In this document: positions 19,050 through 27,287 of the stretch, one piece after another | How positions within the stretch are numbered: the first letter of the stretch is position 1 | Layout: every line of letters begins with the position of its first letter | From: Thiorhodospira sibirica ATCC 700588 | GTDB taxonomy: Bacteria; Pseudomonadota; Gammaproteobacteria; Ectothiorhodospirales; Ectothiorhodospiraceae | DNA length: 64,000 bases | Assembly: GCF_000227725.2 (NCBI RefSeq) | Contig: NZ_MU255056.1 | Location: forward strand, 1,103,591-1,167,590 | Direction: 5' to 3' | Program-made: the position numbers and the translations under genes | Notes under the pieces: model-generated | The model's input: only the letters and a program-made list of their open reading frames with translations | What the model was told of the DNA's origin: nothing | The model's database searches: none

Positions 19050-19480
19050 TGGGCATTGAAATCTTCCTCATCATCGGCGTACTGACCCTGATACTCCTGG
19101 TCATCGTCAGCCTGGCCTTCGTCCTGATCAAGCGCCTGGAACAACGCCTGGATGGTATGAAAAAACGGCTCAGCGAACAGGAAACCTCCGTATTATCCCT
19201 GCGCGGTGCGGTCAGCGCATTATACGATGACGCCCAGCAGGTCACCCGGCGCCAAAACCGCATCGAACAACAGCTACGCCAAATTGGCGACCAGCAAGAA
19301 CAGCTGCTACTGCGAGACCCGGATACCGGCCCCTACCGCCAGGCCATGCACCTGGCCAAAAAAGGCGCCAGCGTCGAAGATCTGGTCACCACCTGCGGCC
19401 TCAATCGCGGCGAAGCAGAACTGCTGCTCTCGTTATACCGCACCAAAACCACCCCCCCAAACGACGCCGCTGAAGAATAA
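19046..19480 (+). CDS. DUF2802 membrane-anchored coiled-coil protein
   Basis: 144 residues. There is one N-terminal membrane helix (about 4-27, EIFLIIGVLTLILLVIVSLA), then a predicted coiled coil of about 60 residues, then a compact C-terminal DUF2802 region (MHLAKKGASVEDLVTTCGL, NRGEAELLLSLYR). DUF2802 genes sit at the end of flagellar/chemotaxis loci in many gammaproteobacteria; the role is not settled. It overlaps the preceding small gene by 4 bases and is the last gene before the IS nest. Confidence 0.85.
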   Translation: MMGIEIFLIIGVLTLILLVIVSLAFVLIKRLEQRLDGMKKRLSEQETSVLSLRGAVSALYDDAQQVTRRQNRIEQQLRQIGDQQEQLLLRDPDTGPYRQAMHLAKKGASVEDLVTTCGLNRGEAELLLSLYRTKTTPPNDAAEE

Positions 19481-19494
19481 AGTCATTCAAATGC

Positions 19495-20301
19495 TGGTAG
19501 TCCTGTAAATGGTAGTGCTGGATATGGTAAAATGTAGAGGTGATGGGTTCTAAAGCGTAAAAAACCATGCAGTGTCCTTCGTGTCATTCAGAGAAGGTGA
19601 TTAAAAATGGCCGTATCCATAACCAAACGCCGAAATTCGCGTGCAAGGCGTGTGGTCGGCAATTTATCGAGAATCCCCAGCATCGACTCAGTGAGGATAA
19701 AAAAGCGCTGATTGATAAACGCTTATTGGAAAGCATTCGACGTGCCGGTATCGCTCGGGTCGTTGGGATTTGACAGCGTTGGCTACAACAGCGATGTGAA
19801 CCAAAGTTATCAAGAGATACCGCGACAGGTACAGGTAAAAAACCAAAGGGAAGCGTGTGATCTCATGTGACGCGCTGTGGTCTTTTGTGGGAAACCAGCA
19901 TCATAAACCCTGGGGTTGGTAAGCGATCGATCAGGATACGGGCGAAAGGGTCGGCGTGTGTGTCGAGGATCGAAGTCGGCCAGGGGCCAAAGGGCTTTGG
20001 GAGTCCTTGCTCGCGGTTATCGTCAATGTAGTGTGTGTTACACCGATTTTTGGGAGGCCTATCTGGGGTATTGCCCACACAACGCCATCGTGCCGTGGGC
20101 AAGGAATCCGGCAAAACCTCTAAAATTAAACGCTTCAATGCGATATTAAGGCAACGCGTGTCTCGTTTAGTTAGAAAAGCCCTCTCGTTTTCAAAGAACC
20201 TCGAAAACCACATTGGAGCTATCTGGTATTTCGTTCACCATTATAACCAAACCTTGCCTGTCACCGCTGAATGACCATTCACTATTTCTGCAGGACTACC
20301 A
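19495..20301 (+). mobile_element. IS1-family-like insertion sequence, decayed
   Basis: About 807 bp, close to the usual 770 bp of IS1 elements. The ends are inverted: TGGTAGTCCTG at 19495-19505 and CAGGACTACCA at 20291-20301, with weaker pairing further in. The interior encodes a broken IS1-type transposase. The bases just outside (AAATGC left, AATTGC right) resemble a target duplication imperfectly, so that point is uncertain. Its right end abuts the interior of an older tnpB fragment. Confidence 0.8.
19567..20274 (+). pseudogene. IS1-family transposase pseudogene
   Basis: The first 68 codons encode the zinc-ribbon and helix-turn-helix start of an IS1 transposase (CPSCHSEKVIKNGRIH, then FACKACGRQF). 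The frame then closes near 19773. Later frames restore family sequence near the catalytic end (VCYTDFWEAYLG, KRFNAILRQRVSRLVRKALS, LENHIGAIWYFVHHYNQ). Several shifts and stops in between mean no functional protein. Confidence 0.85.
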
Positions 20302-20948
20302 AATTGCAGACCCGAATCAAACTGCGGCAACGCTTACGCTTTACCGGGAAGACCAAGCAAGCTACGATAAGCCAGTGTGCCGGAAAGTTTTATGCGTCTA
20401 TCCTGGTCGAGACTGAGGACTACAACCCGCATGCGCCTGAGCAGGCGTCGGTTGGTGTTGATTTCGGTGCTCGTGCGTTGGCGACCCTAAGCAACGGCGA
20501 AGTCAACCCCGCCAATCAGAAACTCAAGAAAAATGTGAAGGCTTTAACGCGTCGGCAACGGAAGTTATCGCGCAAGGTGAAAGGTAGCCACCGGCAAGCG
20601 AAAGCCCAGCTCAAGGTAGCCAAGCTGCAGGCCCGCATCAGCTACCAACGCCAAGCGGTTCTAGGTGTAAGCTCCATGAGCTGTCGGATACGCTGACGCG
20701 CACCTATCAGGTCATCACGATTTGAAAACCTGAATGTCACAGAAATGGTCAAAAATCGTCGGCGCGCGCGGTATCAGATGCCGGCTTTGGTGAGTTGAGA
20801 CGGCAGATTGAATACAAGACCGCGTTTCGCGGTGTGACCGTGGTCGTCGCGGATCGGTTCTTCCCGTCCTCGAAGAATTGCCACACCTGCGGGAAAATCC
20901 ATGACATGCCGCTGAACGCGCGGCAAATAATCTGCGACTGCAGTCATA
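20302..20948 (+). pseudogene. old TnpB (IS605 OrfB) fragment
   Basis: Remnant of a TnpB-type RNA-guided nuclease gene. The open part to 20696 gives the beta-barrel to RuvC-I region (ATISQCAGKFYASILVETED, SVGVDFGARALATL). A shifted part gives the RuvC-II region (TYQVITI, stop, NLNVTEMVKNRR). A third piece gives the zinc-finger region (DRFFPSSKNCHTCGKIHDM). The 5' end is cut by the IS1-like element and the 3' end by the element starting at 20949. The 14-mer repeat at 20661 interrupts the match. Confidence 0.8.
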
Positions 20949-21077
20949 TCATCAGTTTGCGCGGGAAACCCCGGCCGCAAGGCCAAGGAGGGATAGCGCG
21001 GCGTGCGAAGCAAGCCTCCTGCTCCCGCGCTCCTTTCTATGTTGAGGTTTTACACAGTGCGCTATCGCGTGTAATGT

Positions 21078-21880
21078 ATGGATATGGACATCAAACGCGC
21101 CTACCGCTTCCGGTTCTATCCAACGCCCGCGCAGGAACAAACCCTTGCCCGGACGTTCGGTTGTGTGCGTTTTCGCTTACAACCACATGCTGCGGCTGCG
21201 TACGGATGCGTGGTTCAAGGACCAAAAGCGCGTCGGCTATCACGAGACCTCCGCACGACTGACCGAGTTGAAGAAGACGCCAGAACATGCGTGGCTCAAC
21301 GAAGTCAGCAGCGTCCCGGTACAGCAGGCGTTACGCCATTTGCAAACGGCGTTCGCCAACTTTTTTGCCAAGCGTGCCGGGTATCCCGCGTTCAAGCGCA
21401 AGGACGGCTCGCAGTCAGCGGAATACACGACGAGCGCCTTCAAAGACGTGGCGGCACCTTCCAGGTGCCGCTGAAAACCAAGCGAACGCAAGATGCGTCC
21501 GCCACGTGCGCTCAACCCGGTTGATCAACGAAAAGCAAGTGATCGCCGTCGAGACGCTGGCCGTGAGCCACCTGCAGAAGAACCGCTGTCTGGCGAAGTC
21601 CATCAGTGATGCAGGCTAGTCGGAGTTTGTCCGGCAGTTAACGTACAAGGCGCAATGGTGTGGGCGAATGCTGGTGGGTATCGACCGCTGGTATCCGTCG
21701 AGCAAACGCTGTTCTGAGTGTGGACACACCGTAGCGAAAATGCCGCTGTCTGTCCGAGATTGGGTCTGCCCGGAATGCGGCAGTCTCCACGACCGCGATG
21801 TGAATGCAGCGCGCAATGTGTTAACCGCCGGGCTGGCGGGGTTAGTCTGTGGAGAGAACGTAAGTCCCGTGTTGCTGTAA
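21078..21880 (+). pseudogene. tnpB pseudogene in element copy 1
   Basis: It starts like TnpB (MDMDIKRAYRFRFYPTPAQE). An extra C near 21175 shifts the frame at CVRF compared with copy 2. At 21446-21507 a structured repeat replaces the central coding region, so the RuvC-I Asp is absent. The remaining 3' part keeps the RuvC-II Glu (IAVETLAVSHL), the zinc finger (CSECG, CPECG) and the RuvC-III Asp (DRDVNAARNVL). A TGG-to-TAG stop lies near 21618. Confidence 0.88.
21446..21507. repeat. structured repeat family A (alpha type) inside tnpB
   Basis: Outer 9-bp stem ACGTGGCGG / CCGCCACGT encloses two hairpins: GGCACC-TTCCA-GGTGCC and ACGCA-AGA-TGCGT. The same 58-bp core is at 47533-47590 and, with paired base changes, at 29904-29961. 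Confidence 0.85.
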
Positions 21881-21945
21881 AGCGGCATCGGCTGATCTCG
21901 TTGAAACAGAAAGTCCTGATCGTGAGGTTAGGAATCCCCGTCCTT

Positions 21946-21978
21946 CCTGCCTGCCGCGACGCACGCGGCGCAGGCAGG
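21946..21978. repeat. 33-bp palindrome inserted in the right-end hairpin loop
   Basis: Arms CCTGCCTG...CCGCG and CGCGG...CAGGCAGG around ACGCA, with a 2-base bulge. Copy 2 of the element has the plain loop (48021-48040) without this insert. Confidence 0.85.
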
Positions 21979-22113
21979 TAGGGCGGGGAGGATGTCAAGA
22001 GCGGTTTTTATGCAGCACATCGTGGGGCTGTGCCAGCAGGCGATGATAGGCTCTAAGGTCACGCCTTGCTGTCACGCCCTTGTTGACTTTTAATCGACCC
22101 TTTTATAGGCATC

Positions 22114-22671
22114 GTGGAAACGGATCTGAAAAAACGCTTGATCGGTGCAGCCATCTTGATCGCCTTGGCGGTTATTTTTGTGCCGATGGTGCTCGACGGT
22201 GCGGGGTATGAAGCGCGGCTCACTGAGGCGCCGCGCATACCGCCGCCTCCGGTATTGCCGCGTCCGGCGCTTCCCCCACCGGATTTGCAGATGATACCGC
22301 CCCCCGAAGAACCCGCTGTTCGCATCAATCAAAGAGAATCCCTACCTCCTTCGCTGGCGGGCATCCCGCCAGCATCCACCCCCGCCCCGGCCCCTGCGCC
22401 GGTGGCGCCACAGACTGATCTAAACCCCCGCCCGTTGAGCGGGTGGGCGGTACAAGTCCACAGTTTCGGTCAGGAAGGCACGGCCTTGAGTGAAAAACAG
22501 CGCTTGCAGGCCCTGGGGCTTGCGGTGTTTGTCGAGCCCTTTGCCCGTGATGGACGGCAGTTTTTTCGGGTCAAGGTGGGCCCCTTTACCGAACGCAGTG
22601 AGGCGCATACCCTCCAACAACGGCTGCGCAATGAACACAATCTGGATGGTATTTTAGTCAGCTATCCCTGA
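22114..22671 (+). CDS. dedD: DedD-like SPOR-domain division protein
   Basis: 185 residues from GTG 22114. One N-terminal membrane helix (LIGAAILIALAVIFVPMVL) is followed by a Pro-rich periplasmic linker (about 35-105), then a C-terminal SPOR domain (WAVQVHSFGQEGTALSEKQR, RVKVGPFTERSEAHTLQQRL). SPOR domains bind denuded septal peptidoglycan. The order dedD-cvpA-purF is classic in gammaproteobacteria. It begins 115 bases after the IS nest. Confidence 0.92.
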   Translation: METDLKKRLIGAAILIALAVIFVPMVLDGAGYEARLTEAPRIPPPPVLPRPALPPPDLQMIPPPEEPAVRINQRESLPPSLAGIPPASTPAPAPAPVAPQTDLNPRPLSGWAVQVHSFGQEGTALSEKQRLQALGLAVFVEPFARDGRQFFRVKVGPFTERSEAHTLQQRLRNEHNLDGILVSYP

Positions 22672-22774
22672 AAATAGTGTGTATCGCGTTTGGCATGGCG
22701 GCGGGAATGGTTTTAGCCTGCCTCGTGTCGTGCTGCCTCTAGCCTCTTTTTAACCTACCCTGGTCGCTTACGCT

Positions 22775-23305
22775 ATGATTTGGATCGATATTATTATTTT
22801 AGCCATCATCATGATCTCTACCCTGATCGGCATGTTTCGGGGCTTTGTCAGTGAGGCCTTGTCTCTGGCCACCTGGATTTTGGCGGTGTGGATCGGGATT
22901 GCCTATGCCGCGACGCTGTCGCACAGCATTTTGCCGGAGGCGATTACCGAGCCGAATCTGCGCGTGGGGATTGCCTTTGCGATTTTATTTGTCAGCACGC
23001 TGATTATCGGCGGGGTGATCAATCTGCTGGCCTCGATGCTGGTGAAAAAAACCGGCCTAAGCGGGACCAATATGAGCATCGGACTGGTATTTGGTCTGGG
23101 GCGCGGGGTGTTGATCATTGCGGCAGCAATCTTGCTGGCGGGTCTGACCACCTTGCCGGAGCAGGCCTTTTGGCAAGAGAGTATCATTTTACCAAAGATG
23201 GAGCCGGTGGCTTTGTGGCTGCGTGATTTGTTGCCCCAGGACTTAGCGAGCCATTTTCGCCTTGAGGGGATTTCCTCCCAAGGTATGCGTTCTCCCAACC
23301 CGTGA
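22775..23305 (+). CDS. cvpA: CvpA family membrane protein
   Basis: 176 residues with four hydrophobic segments (MIWIDIIILAIIMISTLIGM and later). The GMFRGFVSEALSLATWILA stretch is the family signature. CvpA is needed for colicin V production and envelope stress tolerance in E. coli. It ends 10 bases before purF, which suggests cotranscription. Confidence 0.93.
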   Translation: MIWIDIIILAIIMISTLIGMFRGFVSEALSLATWILAVWIGIAYAATLSHSILPEAITEPNLRVGIAFAILFVSTLIIGGVINLLASMLVKKTGLSGTNMSIGLVFGLGRGVLIIAAAILLAGLTTLPEQAFWQESIILPKMEPVALWLRDLLPQDLASHFRLEGISSQGMRSPNP

Positions 23306-23315
23306 GTAACTGACT

Positions 23316-24824
23316 ATGTGCGGAATCGTTGGCATTGTTGGCCATAGCCCTGTGAATCAGGCCCTGTATGACGCCTTGCTGGTATTGCAGCATCGTGGCC
23401 AGGATGCCGCCGGTATCGTCACCTGCGATGCGGAGGGGCGTTTGCATCTGTGCAAGGATAATGGCTTGGTGCGCGATGTGTTCAGCGCCCGGCATATGCA
23501 TAATCTGCTGGGTACCATGGGGATTGGCCATGTACGCTACCCCACCGCCGGCAGTGCCTCCTCTGCCGAGGCGCAACCCTTTTATGTGAATTCCCCGTTT
23601 GGGATTACCCTGGGCCATAACGGCAATCTGACCAATGCCGCCGAACTCAAGCGCGAGCTATTTTTGCAGGATCGCCGTCATATCAATACCGATTCGGACT
23701 CCGAGATCCTGCTCAATATTCTCGCTCAGGAGCTGTTGGGACAGCAGGGGCTGGAACTGGGGCCCGCCTCGGTATTTCGGGCGGTAGAGGGGGTGCATCG
23801 ACGCTGCCGGGGAGCCTATGCGGTGGTGGCGATGTTTGCCGGGCAGGGGATGCTGGCCTTTCGTGATCCCATCGGCATTCGTCCGGTGGTATTCGGGCAG
23901 CGTATGAGCGCGCAGGGGATGGAATATATGGTGGCCTCGGAGAGCGTGGCACTCAATACCCTGGGCTTTGAGCTGGTGCGCGATCTGGAACCCGGCGAGG
24001 CGATTTATATTGAGGCGGATGGCACCCTGCATACCCAAATCTGTGCGCACAGTCCACAATTTGCACCGTGCATCTTTGAATATGTGTATTTCGCCCGTCC
24101 CGATTCAGTGATTGATAATGTCTTTGTGCATCGGGCGCGGATGCGCATGGGCAAGCGCCTGGGGCAAAAAATTCGCCGCTGCTGGCCTGAGCATGATATT
24201 GATGTGATCATCCCCATCCCGGATACCGGGCGCACGGTGGCGCTGGAAATGGCGCATGAGCTGGGGATCAAATACCGCGAGGGCTTTATCAAAAACCGCT
24301 ATATCGGGCGCACCTTCATCATGCCCGGCCAAACCCAGCGGCGTAAGTCAGTCCGCCAAAAACTCAACAGCATTCACCTGGAATTCAAGGGCAAAAACGT
24401 GCTGCTGGTGGATGATTCCATTGTACGCGGCACCACCTCACGCGAAATCGTCTCCATGGCGCGTGAATCCGGTGCGCGCAAGGTGTATTTTGCCTCCGCC
24501 GCGCCGCCGGTGCGCTATCCCAATATTTATGGCATTGACATGCCCGCCGCCGATGAGCTGATTGCGCACAACCGCGATGAGGCACAAGTCTGTACGGCGC
24601 TGGGTGCAGATCGCCTGATTTATCAGGATCTGGAGGATTTGATCGAGTCGGTGCGCAAGGGCAATCCACGCCTGAAAACGCTGGACTGCTCGGTCTTCAC
24701 CGGCGAGTATGTCAGCGAAGTGCAGGGGGAGTATTTTCACATGCTGCGCCAGAAACGTAACGATCAGGCCAAGCAGGATCAGCTGCGCCCCTCGGCGACG
24801 CTGGATCTGCACAACCATGCCTGA
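23316..24824 (+). CDS. purF: amidophosphoribosyltransferase PurF
   Basis: First committed step of purine synthesis: PRPP plus glutamine to phosphoribosylamine; 502 residues, full length. The N-terminal glutaminase domain starts [10 protein letters not shown], with Cys2 as nucleophile, and has the [12 protein letters not shown] and GHNGNL motifs. The C-terminal phosphoribosyltransferase domain has the PRPP loop [16 protein letters not shown] at about residues 362-377. Confidence 0.98.
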   Translation: MCGIVGIVGHSPVNQALYDALLVLQHRGQDAAGIVTCDAEGRLHLCKDNGLVRDVFSARHMHNLLGTMGIGHVRYPTAGSASSAEAQPFYVNSPFGITLGHNGNLTNAAELKRELFLQDRRHINTDSDSEILLNILAQELLGQQGLELGPASVFRAVEGVHRRCRGAYAVVAMFAGQGMLAFRDPIGIRPVVFGQRMSAQGMEYMVASESVALNTLGFELVRDLEPGEAIYIEADGTLHTQICAHSPQFAPCIFEYVYFARPDSVIDNVFVHRARMRMGKRLGQKIRRCWPEHDIDVIIPIPDTGRTVALEMAHELGIKYREGFIKNRYIGRTFIMPGQTQRRKSVRQKLNSIHLEFKGKNVLLVDDSIVRGTTSREIVSMARESGARKVYFASAAPPVRYPNIYGIDMPAADELIAHNRDEAQVCTALGADRLIYQDLEDLIESVRKGNPRLKTLDCSVFTGEYVSEVQGEYFHMLRQKRNDQAKQDQLRPSATLDLHNHA

Positions 24825-24842
24825 GTTATCTCCTGTCTTCGC

Positions 24843-25550
24843 GTGAAAGGTTTGAGTCTTGCGGTCATCGTGTGCCTGACGATGCTGTTTCCCATCACAT
24901 GCGCGCTGGCGCAATCGCAACGCTGGGGCATCTGGCCAGACCTGTTTTTTGATGAATATCTTTCGGATGAACACATGGTAATTGACGACACTGAAAGGGC
25001 ACAGATGCAAGCCTGGCGTGAGCAGCTTAAAGCCGTGCTGGCGCAGCATTTTCCCCAGGAGCCGCTATCGCCTTTGGTGGTGGTGCGCATTGAGGAGCAG
25101 CGCCTGTATCTGTTTCCGACGGCAGAGGATGAAGAACTGCGTATCTTTCCCATTTCCACCTCGCGCCACGGCATCGGCAGTGAGGAAGGCAGCTACAAGA
25201 CGCCGCAGGGGGTACATCGTATCCGCCAGAAAATCGGTGCCGGGCAGCCCAAAGGGGCGATTTTTCGCGCCCGCATCCCCACCGGTGAGATTGCCAGACT
25301 GGTTACAGAACCCGAACGCACCCCCCGCGATAACATCACCAGCCGCATTCTTTGGCTGGAGGGTCTGGAAGAGGGGGTTAATCGCGGTCCGGGGATTGAC
25401 TCCTTTGCCCGCTATATCTACATCCACGGCACCGATGAAGAAGGCTTGATCGGAACGCCGGCCTCGGATGGCTGTGTGCGCATGAGAAATCAAGACGTAA
25501 TCTGGCTGTATGAGCAACTGCCACAGGGCACACTGGTGATCATTCAGTGA
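24843..25550 (+). CDS. L,D-transpeptidase (YkuD family), exported
   Basis: 235 residues with an N-terminal signal peptide (LSLAVIVCLTMLFPITCALA). The YkuD catalytic domain runs from about residue 80, with YIHGTDEEGLIGTPASDGCV near the C-terminus; the Cys of SDGCVRM is the expected nucleophile. Such enzymes form 3-3 peptidoglycan cross-links or attach proteins to peptidoglycan. The GTG start lies 18 bases after purF and has no strong Shine-Dalgarno sequence. Substrate cannot be told. Confidence 0.88.
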   Translation: MKGLSLAVIVCLTMLFPITCALAQSQRWGIWPDLFFDEYLSDEHMVIDDTERAQMQAWREQLKAVLAQHFPQEPLSPLVVVRIEEQRLYLFPTAEDEELRIFPISTSRHGIGSEEGSYKTPQGVHRIRQKIGAGQPKGAIFRARIPTGEIARLVTEPERTPRDNITSRILWLEGLEEGVNRGPGIDSFARYIYIHGTDEEGLIGTPASDGCVRMRNQDVIWLYEQLPQGTLVIIQ

Positions 25551-25603
25551 GCGCCGCCAAAATTGCCATCGCCAGGCGACCCGCGATACCTGGACCGCCT
25601 AGA

Positions 25604-25617
25604 GAGCTTACACCTAG
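25604..25617 (+). repeat. 14-mer repeat GAGCTTACACCTAG, copy
   Basis: Lies 9 bases before the cysM start. Identical at 28675-28688 and, on the other strand, at 20661-20674; near-identical at 48071-48084 and 54199-54212. Confidence 0.7.
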
Positions 25618-25626
25618 AGGTTTTTT

Positions 25627-26517
25627 ATGTCATTTCCTAGCATTGAACAGTGTGTCGGCAATACCCCGCTGGTACAGTTGCAACGCCTGACCGATCCGCA
25701 GCGCAATACCTTGCTGGTTAAATTGGAAGGCAATAATCCCGCCGGTTCGGTCAAGGATCGGGCCGCGCTGTCGATGATTCAGGGCGCGGAGGCGCGGGGC
25801 GAGATTGCGCCGGGAGACACCCTGATTGAGGCGACCAGCGGCAATACCGGCATCGCCTTGGCCATGGCCGCCGCCATCAAAGGCTATCATCTGATGCTGA
25901 TCATGCCGGAGAATATGAGCCTTGAGCGGCGCGCCACCATGAAAGCCTTTGGCGCAGAGATTGTGCCGGTGACGGCGGCACAGGGCATGGAAGGGGCGCG
26001 TGATCTGGCCCAGCAACTCCAGGCAAAAGGCCGGGGCAAGGTACTGGATCAATTTGCCAATGCCGATAACCCACGGGCGCATTTCACCGGCACCGGTCCG
26101 GAAATCTGGCGCGATACCCACGGGCAGGTGAGCCACTTTGTCAGCGCGATGGGCACCACCGGAACCATCATGGGCACCTCGCAATACCTCAAACAACAAA
26201 ATCCGGCCATTCAGATCATCGGCGTACAACCGCAGGAAGGCGCCAGCATTCCGGGGATTCGCCGCTGGCCCGAGGCCTATTTACCCAGAATTTTTGACCC
26301 CAGCGCTGTTGATCAGCTGCTGGAAGTGTCCCAACCCTTGGCCGAGCTGACCATGCAGCGCCTGGCGCAGGAAGAAGGCATCTTTTGCGGCGTCTCTTCT
26401 GGCGGTGCGGTGGCCTGTGCCCTGCAGCTTTGCGAGCACCTCGAAGGCGCGGTGATCGTCACCATTGTCTGTGATCGCGGTGATCGCTACATCTCTACGG
26501 GTGTGTTCCCGGCATGA
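25627..26517 (+). CDS. cysM: cysteine synthase B (O-acetylserine sulfhydrylase)
   Basis: PLP enzyme making cysteine from O-acetylserine and sulfide or thiosulfate, 296 residues. The PLP lysine is K43 in NPAGSVKDRAALSM. The phosphate- and substrate-binding loops are ATSGNTGIALA and SAMGTTGTIMGTS. The sequence is closer in feel to CysM than CysK (GNNPAGSVKDR, short length). AGAGG six bases upstream supports the ATG. Its stop overlaps the next start by 4 bases. Confidence 0.95.
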   Translation: MSFPSIEQCVGNTPLVQLQRLTDPQRNTLLVKLEGNNPAGSVKDRAALSMIQGAEARGEIAPGDTLIEATSGNTGIALAMAAAIKGYHLMLIMPENMSLERRATMKAFGAEIVPVTAAQGMEGARDLAQQLQAKGRGKVLDQFANADNPRAHFTGTGPEIWRDTHGQVSHFVSAMGTTGTIMGTSQYLKQQNPAIQIIGVQPQEGASIPGIRRWPEAYLPRIFDPSAVDQLLEVSQPLAELTMQRLAQEEGIFCGVSSGGAVACALQLCEHLEGAVIVTIVCDRGDRYISTGVFPA

Positions 26518-27287
26518 ATCCGGTCATGATTTTTGACATCGAAACCGTGCCAGATACCCAGGCCGGACGCACCCTGCATGAAGGGCTGGCGGATATGGAT
26601 GACCAAGCCGTTGCCGCCGCGCTGGGACATCTGCGCCGCCAGCAAAACGGGACGGATTTTCTCCCTTTGCATCTGCATCGGGTGGTCGCCATCTCGGTGG
26701 TTCTGGCAACCCACGATACTCTCAAGGTCTGGTCTTTGGGGGATCTGGATGCAGATGAGGCGGAGTTACTCAGTCGCTTTTTTGCCGGCATCGAGCGCTA
26801 TCACCCCACCCTGGTGAGCTGGAACGGCAGCGGCTTTGATTTACCCGTGCTGCATTATCGCGGCCTCCTGCACGGGATCAGCGCGCCGGATTATTGGGAA
26901 ATCGGCGACCAGGCGCGGGAATTTCGCTATAACAACTACCTTGGGCGTTATCACTGGCGACATATCGACCTGATGGACGTACTCGCCGGGTATCAACCCC
27001 GCGCCAATGCCCCGCTGACGCAGATCGCCACCATGCTGGGCTTTCCCGGCAAGATGGGCATGAGCGGCGATAAGGTCTGGGAAGCCTGGCAACGCGGTGA
27101 CCTGGAAGGCATCCGCAACTACTGCGAAACCGACGTACTCAATACCTATCTGGTGTATCTGCGCTTTGAGCGTTTCCGTGGCCGCTTGGATGCGACCGCT
27201 CTGCAGGCGGAACAACAGCGCCTGCGCGAGATGCTCAGCCAGTCTCCCAAACCACATCTGCAAGCCTTTCTCCATGCCTGGCCATAA
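26514..27287 (+). CDS. predicted 3'-5' exonuclease (PolB-like)
   Basis: 257 residues of the DnaQ-like family resembling the proofreading domain of family B polymerases. The metal-binding motifs are FDIETVPD (ExoI), WNGSGFDLPVL (ExoII) and YCETDVLNTY (ExoIII). It overlaps cysM by 4 bases and rlmD by 14. The substrate is not established; a role in DNA or RNA processing is inferred from family. Confidence 0.88.
   Translation: MNPVMIFDIETVPDTQAGRTLHEGLADMDDQAVAAALGHLRRQQNGTDFLPLHLHRVVAISVVLATHDTLKVWSLGDLDADEAELLSRFFAGIERYHPTLVSWNGSGFDLPVLHYRGLLHGISAPDYWEIGDQAREFRYNNYLGRYHWRHIDLMDVLAGYQPRANAPLTQIATMLGFPGKMGMSGDKVWEAWQRGDLEGIRNYCETDVLNTYLVYLRFERFRGRLDATALQAEQQRLREMLSQSPKPHLQAFLHAWP

Larger units (their letters stand above)
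20949..21998 (+). mobile_element. defective IS605/IS1341-type element, copy 1
   Basis: Boundaries come from comparison with the copy at 47035: similarity starts at TCATCAG (20949) and stops at ATGTCAA (21998). The left end has a hairpin whose arms are GGCGTGC and GCAAGCC (one mismatch). The right end has the arms CCCCGTCCTT and TAGGGCGGGG typical of this class, but with a 33-bp palindrome in the loop. Only a broken tnpB is carried, with no tnpA. It is 34 bp longer than copy 2 (33-bp loop insert plus one base). Confidence 0.85.
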
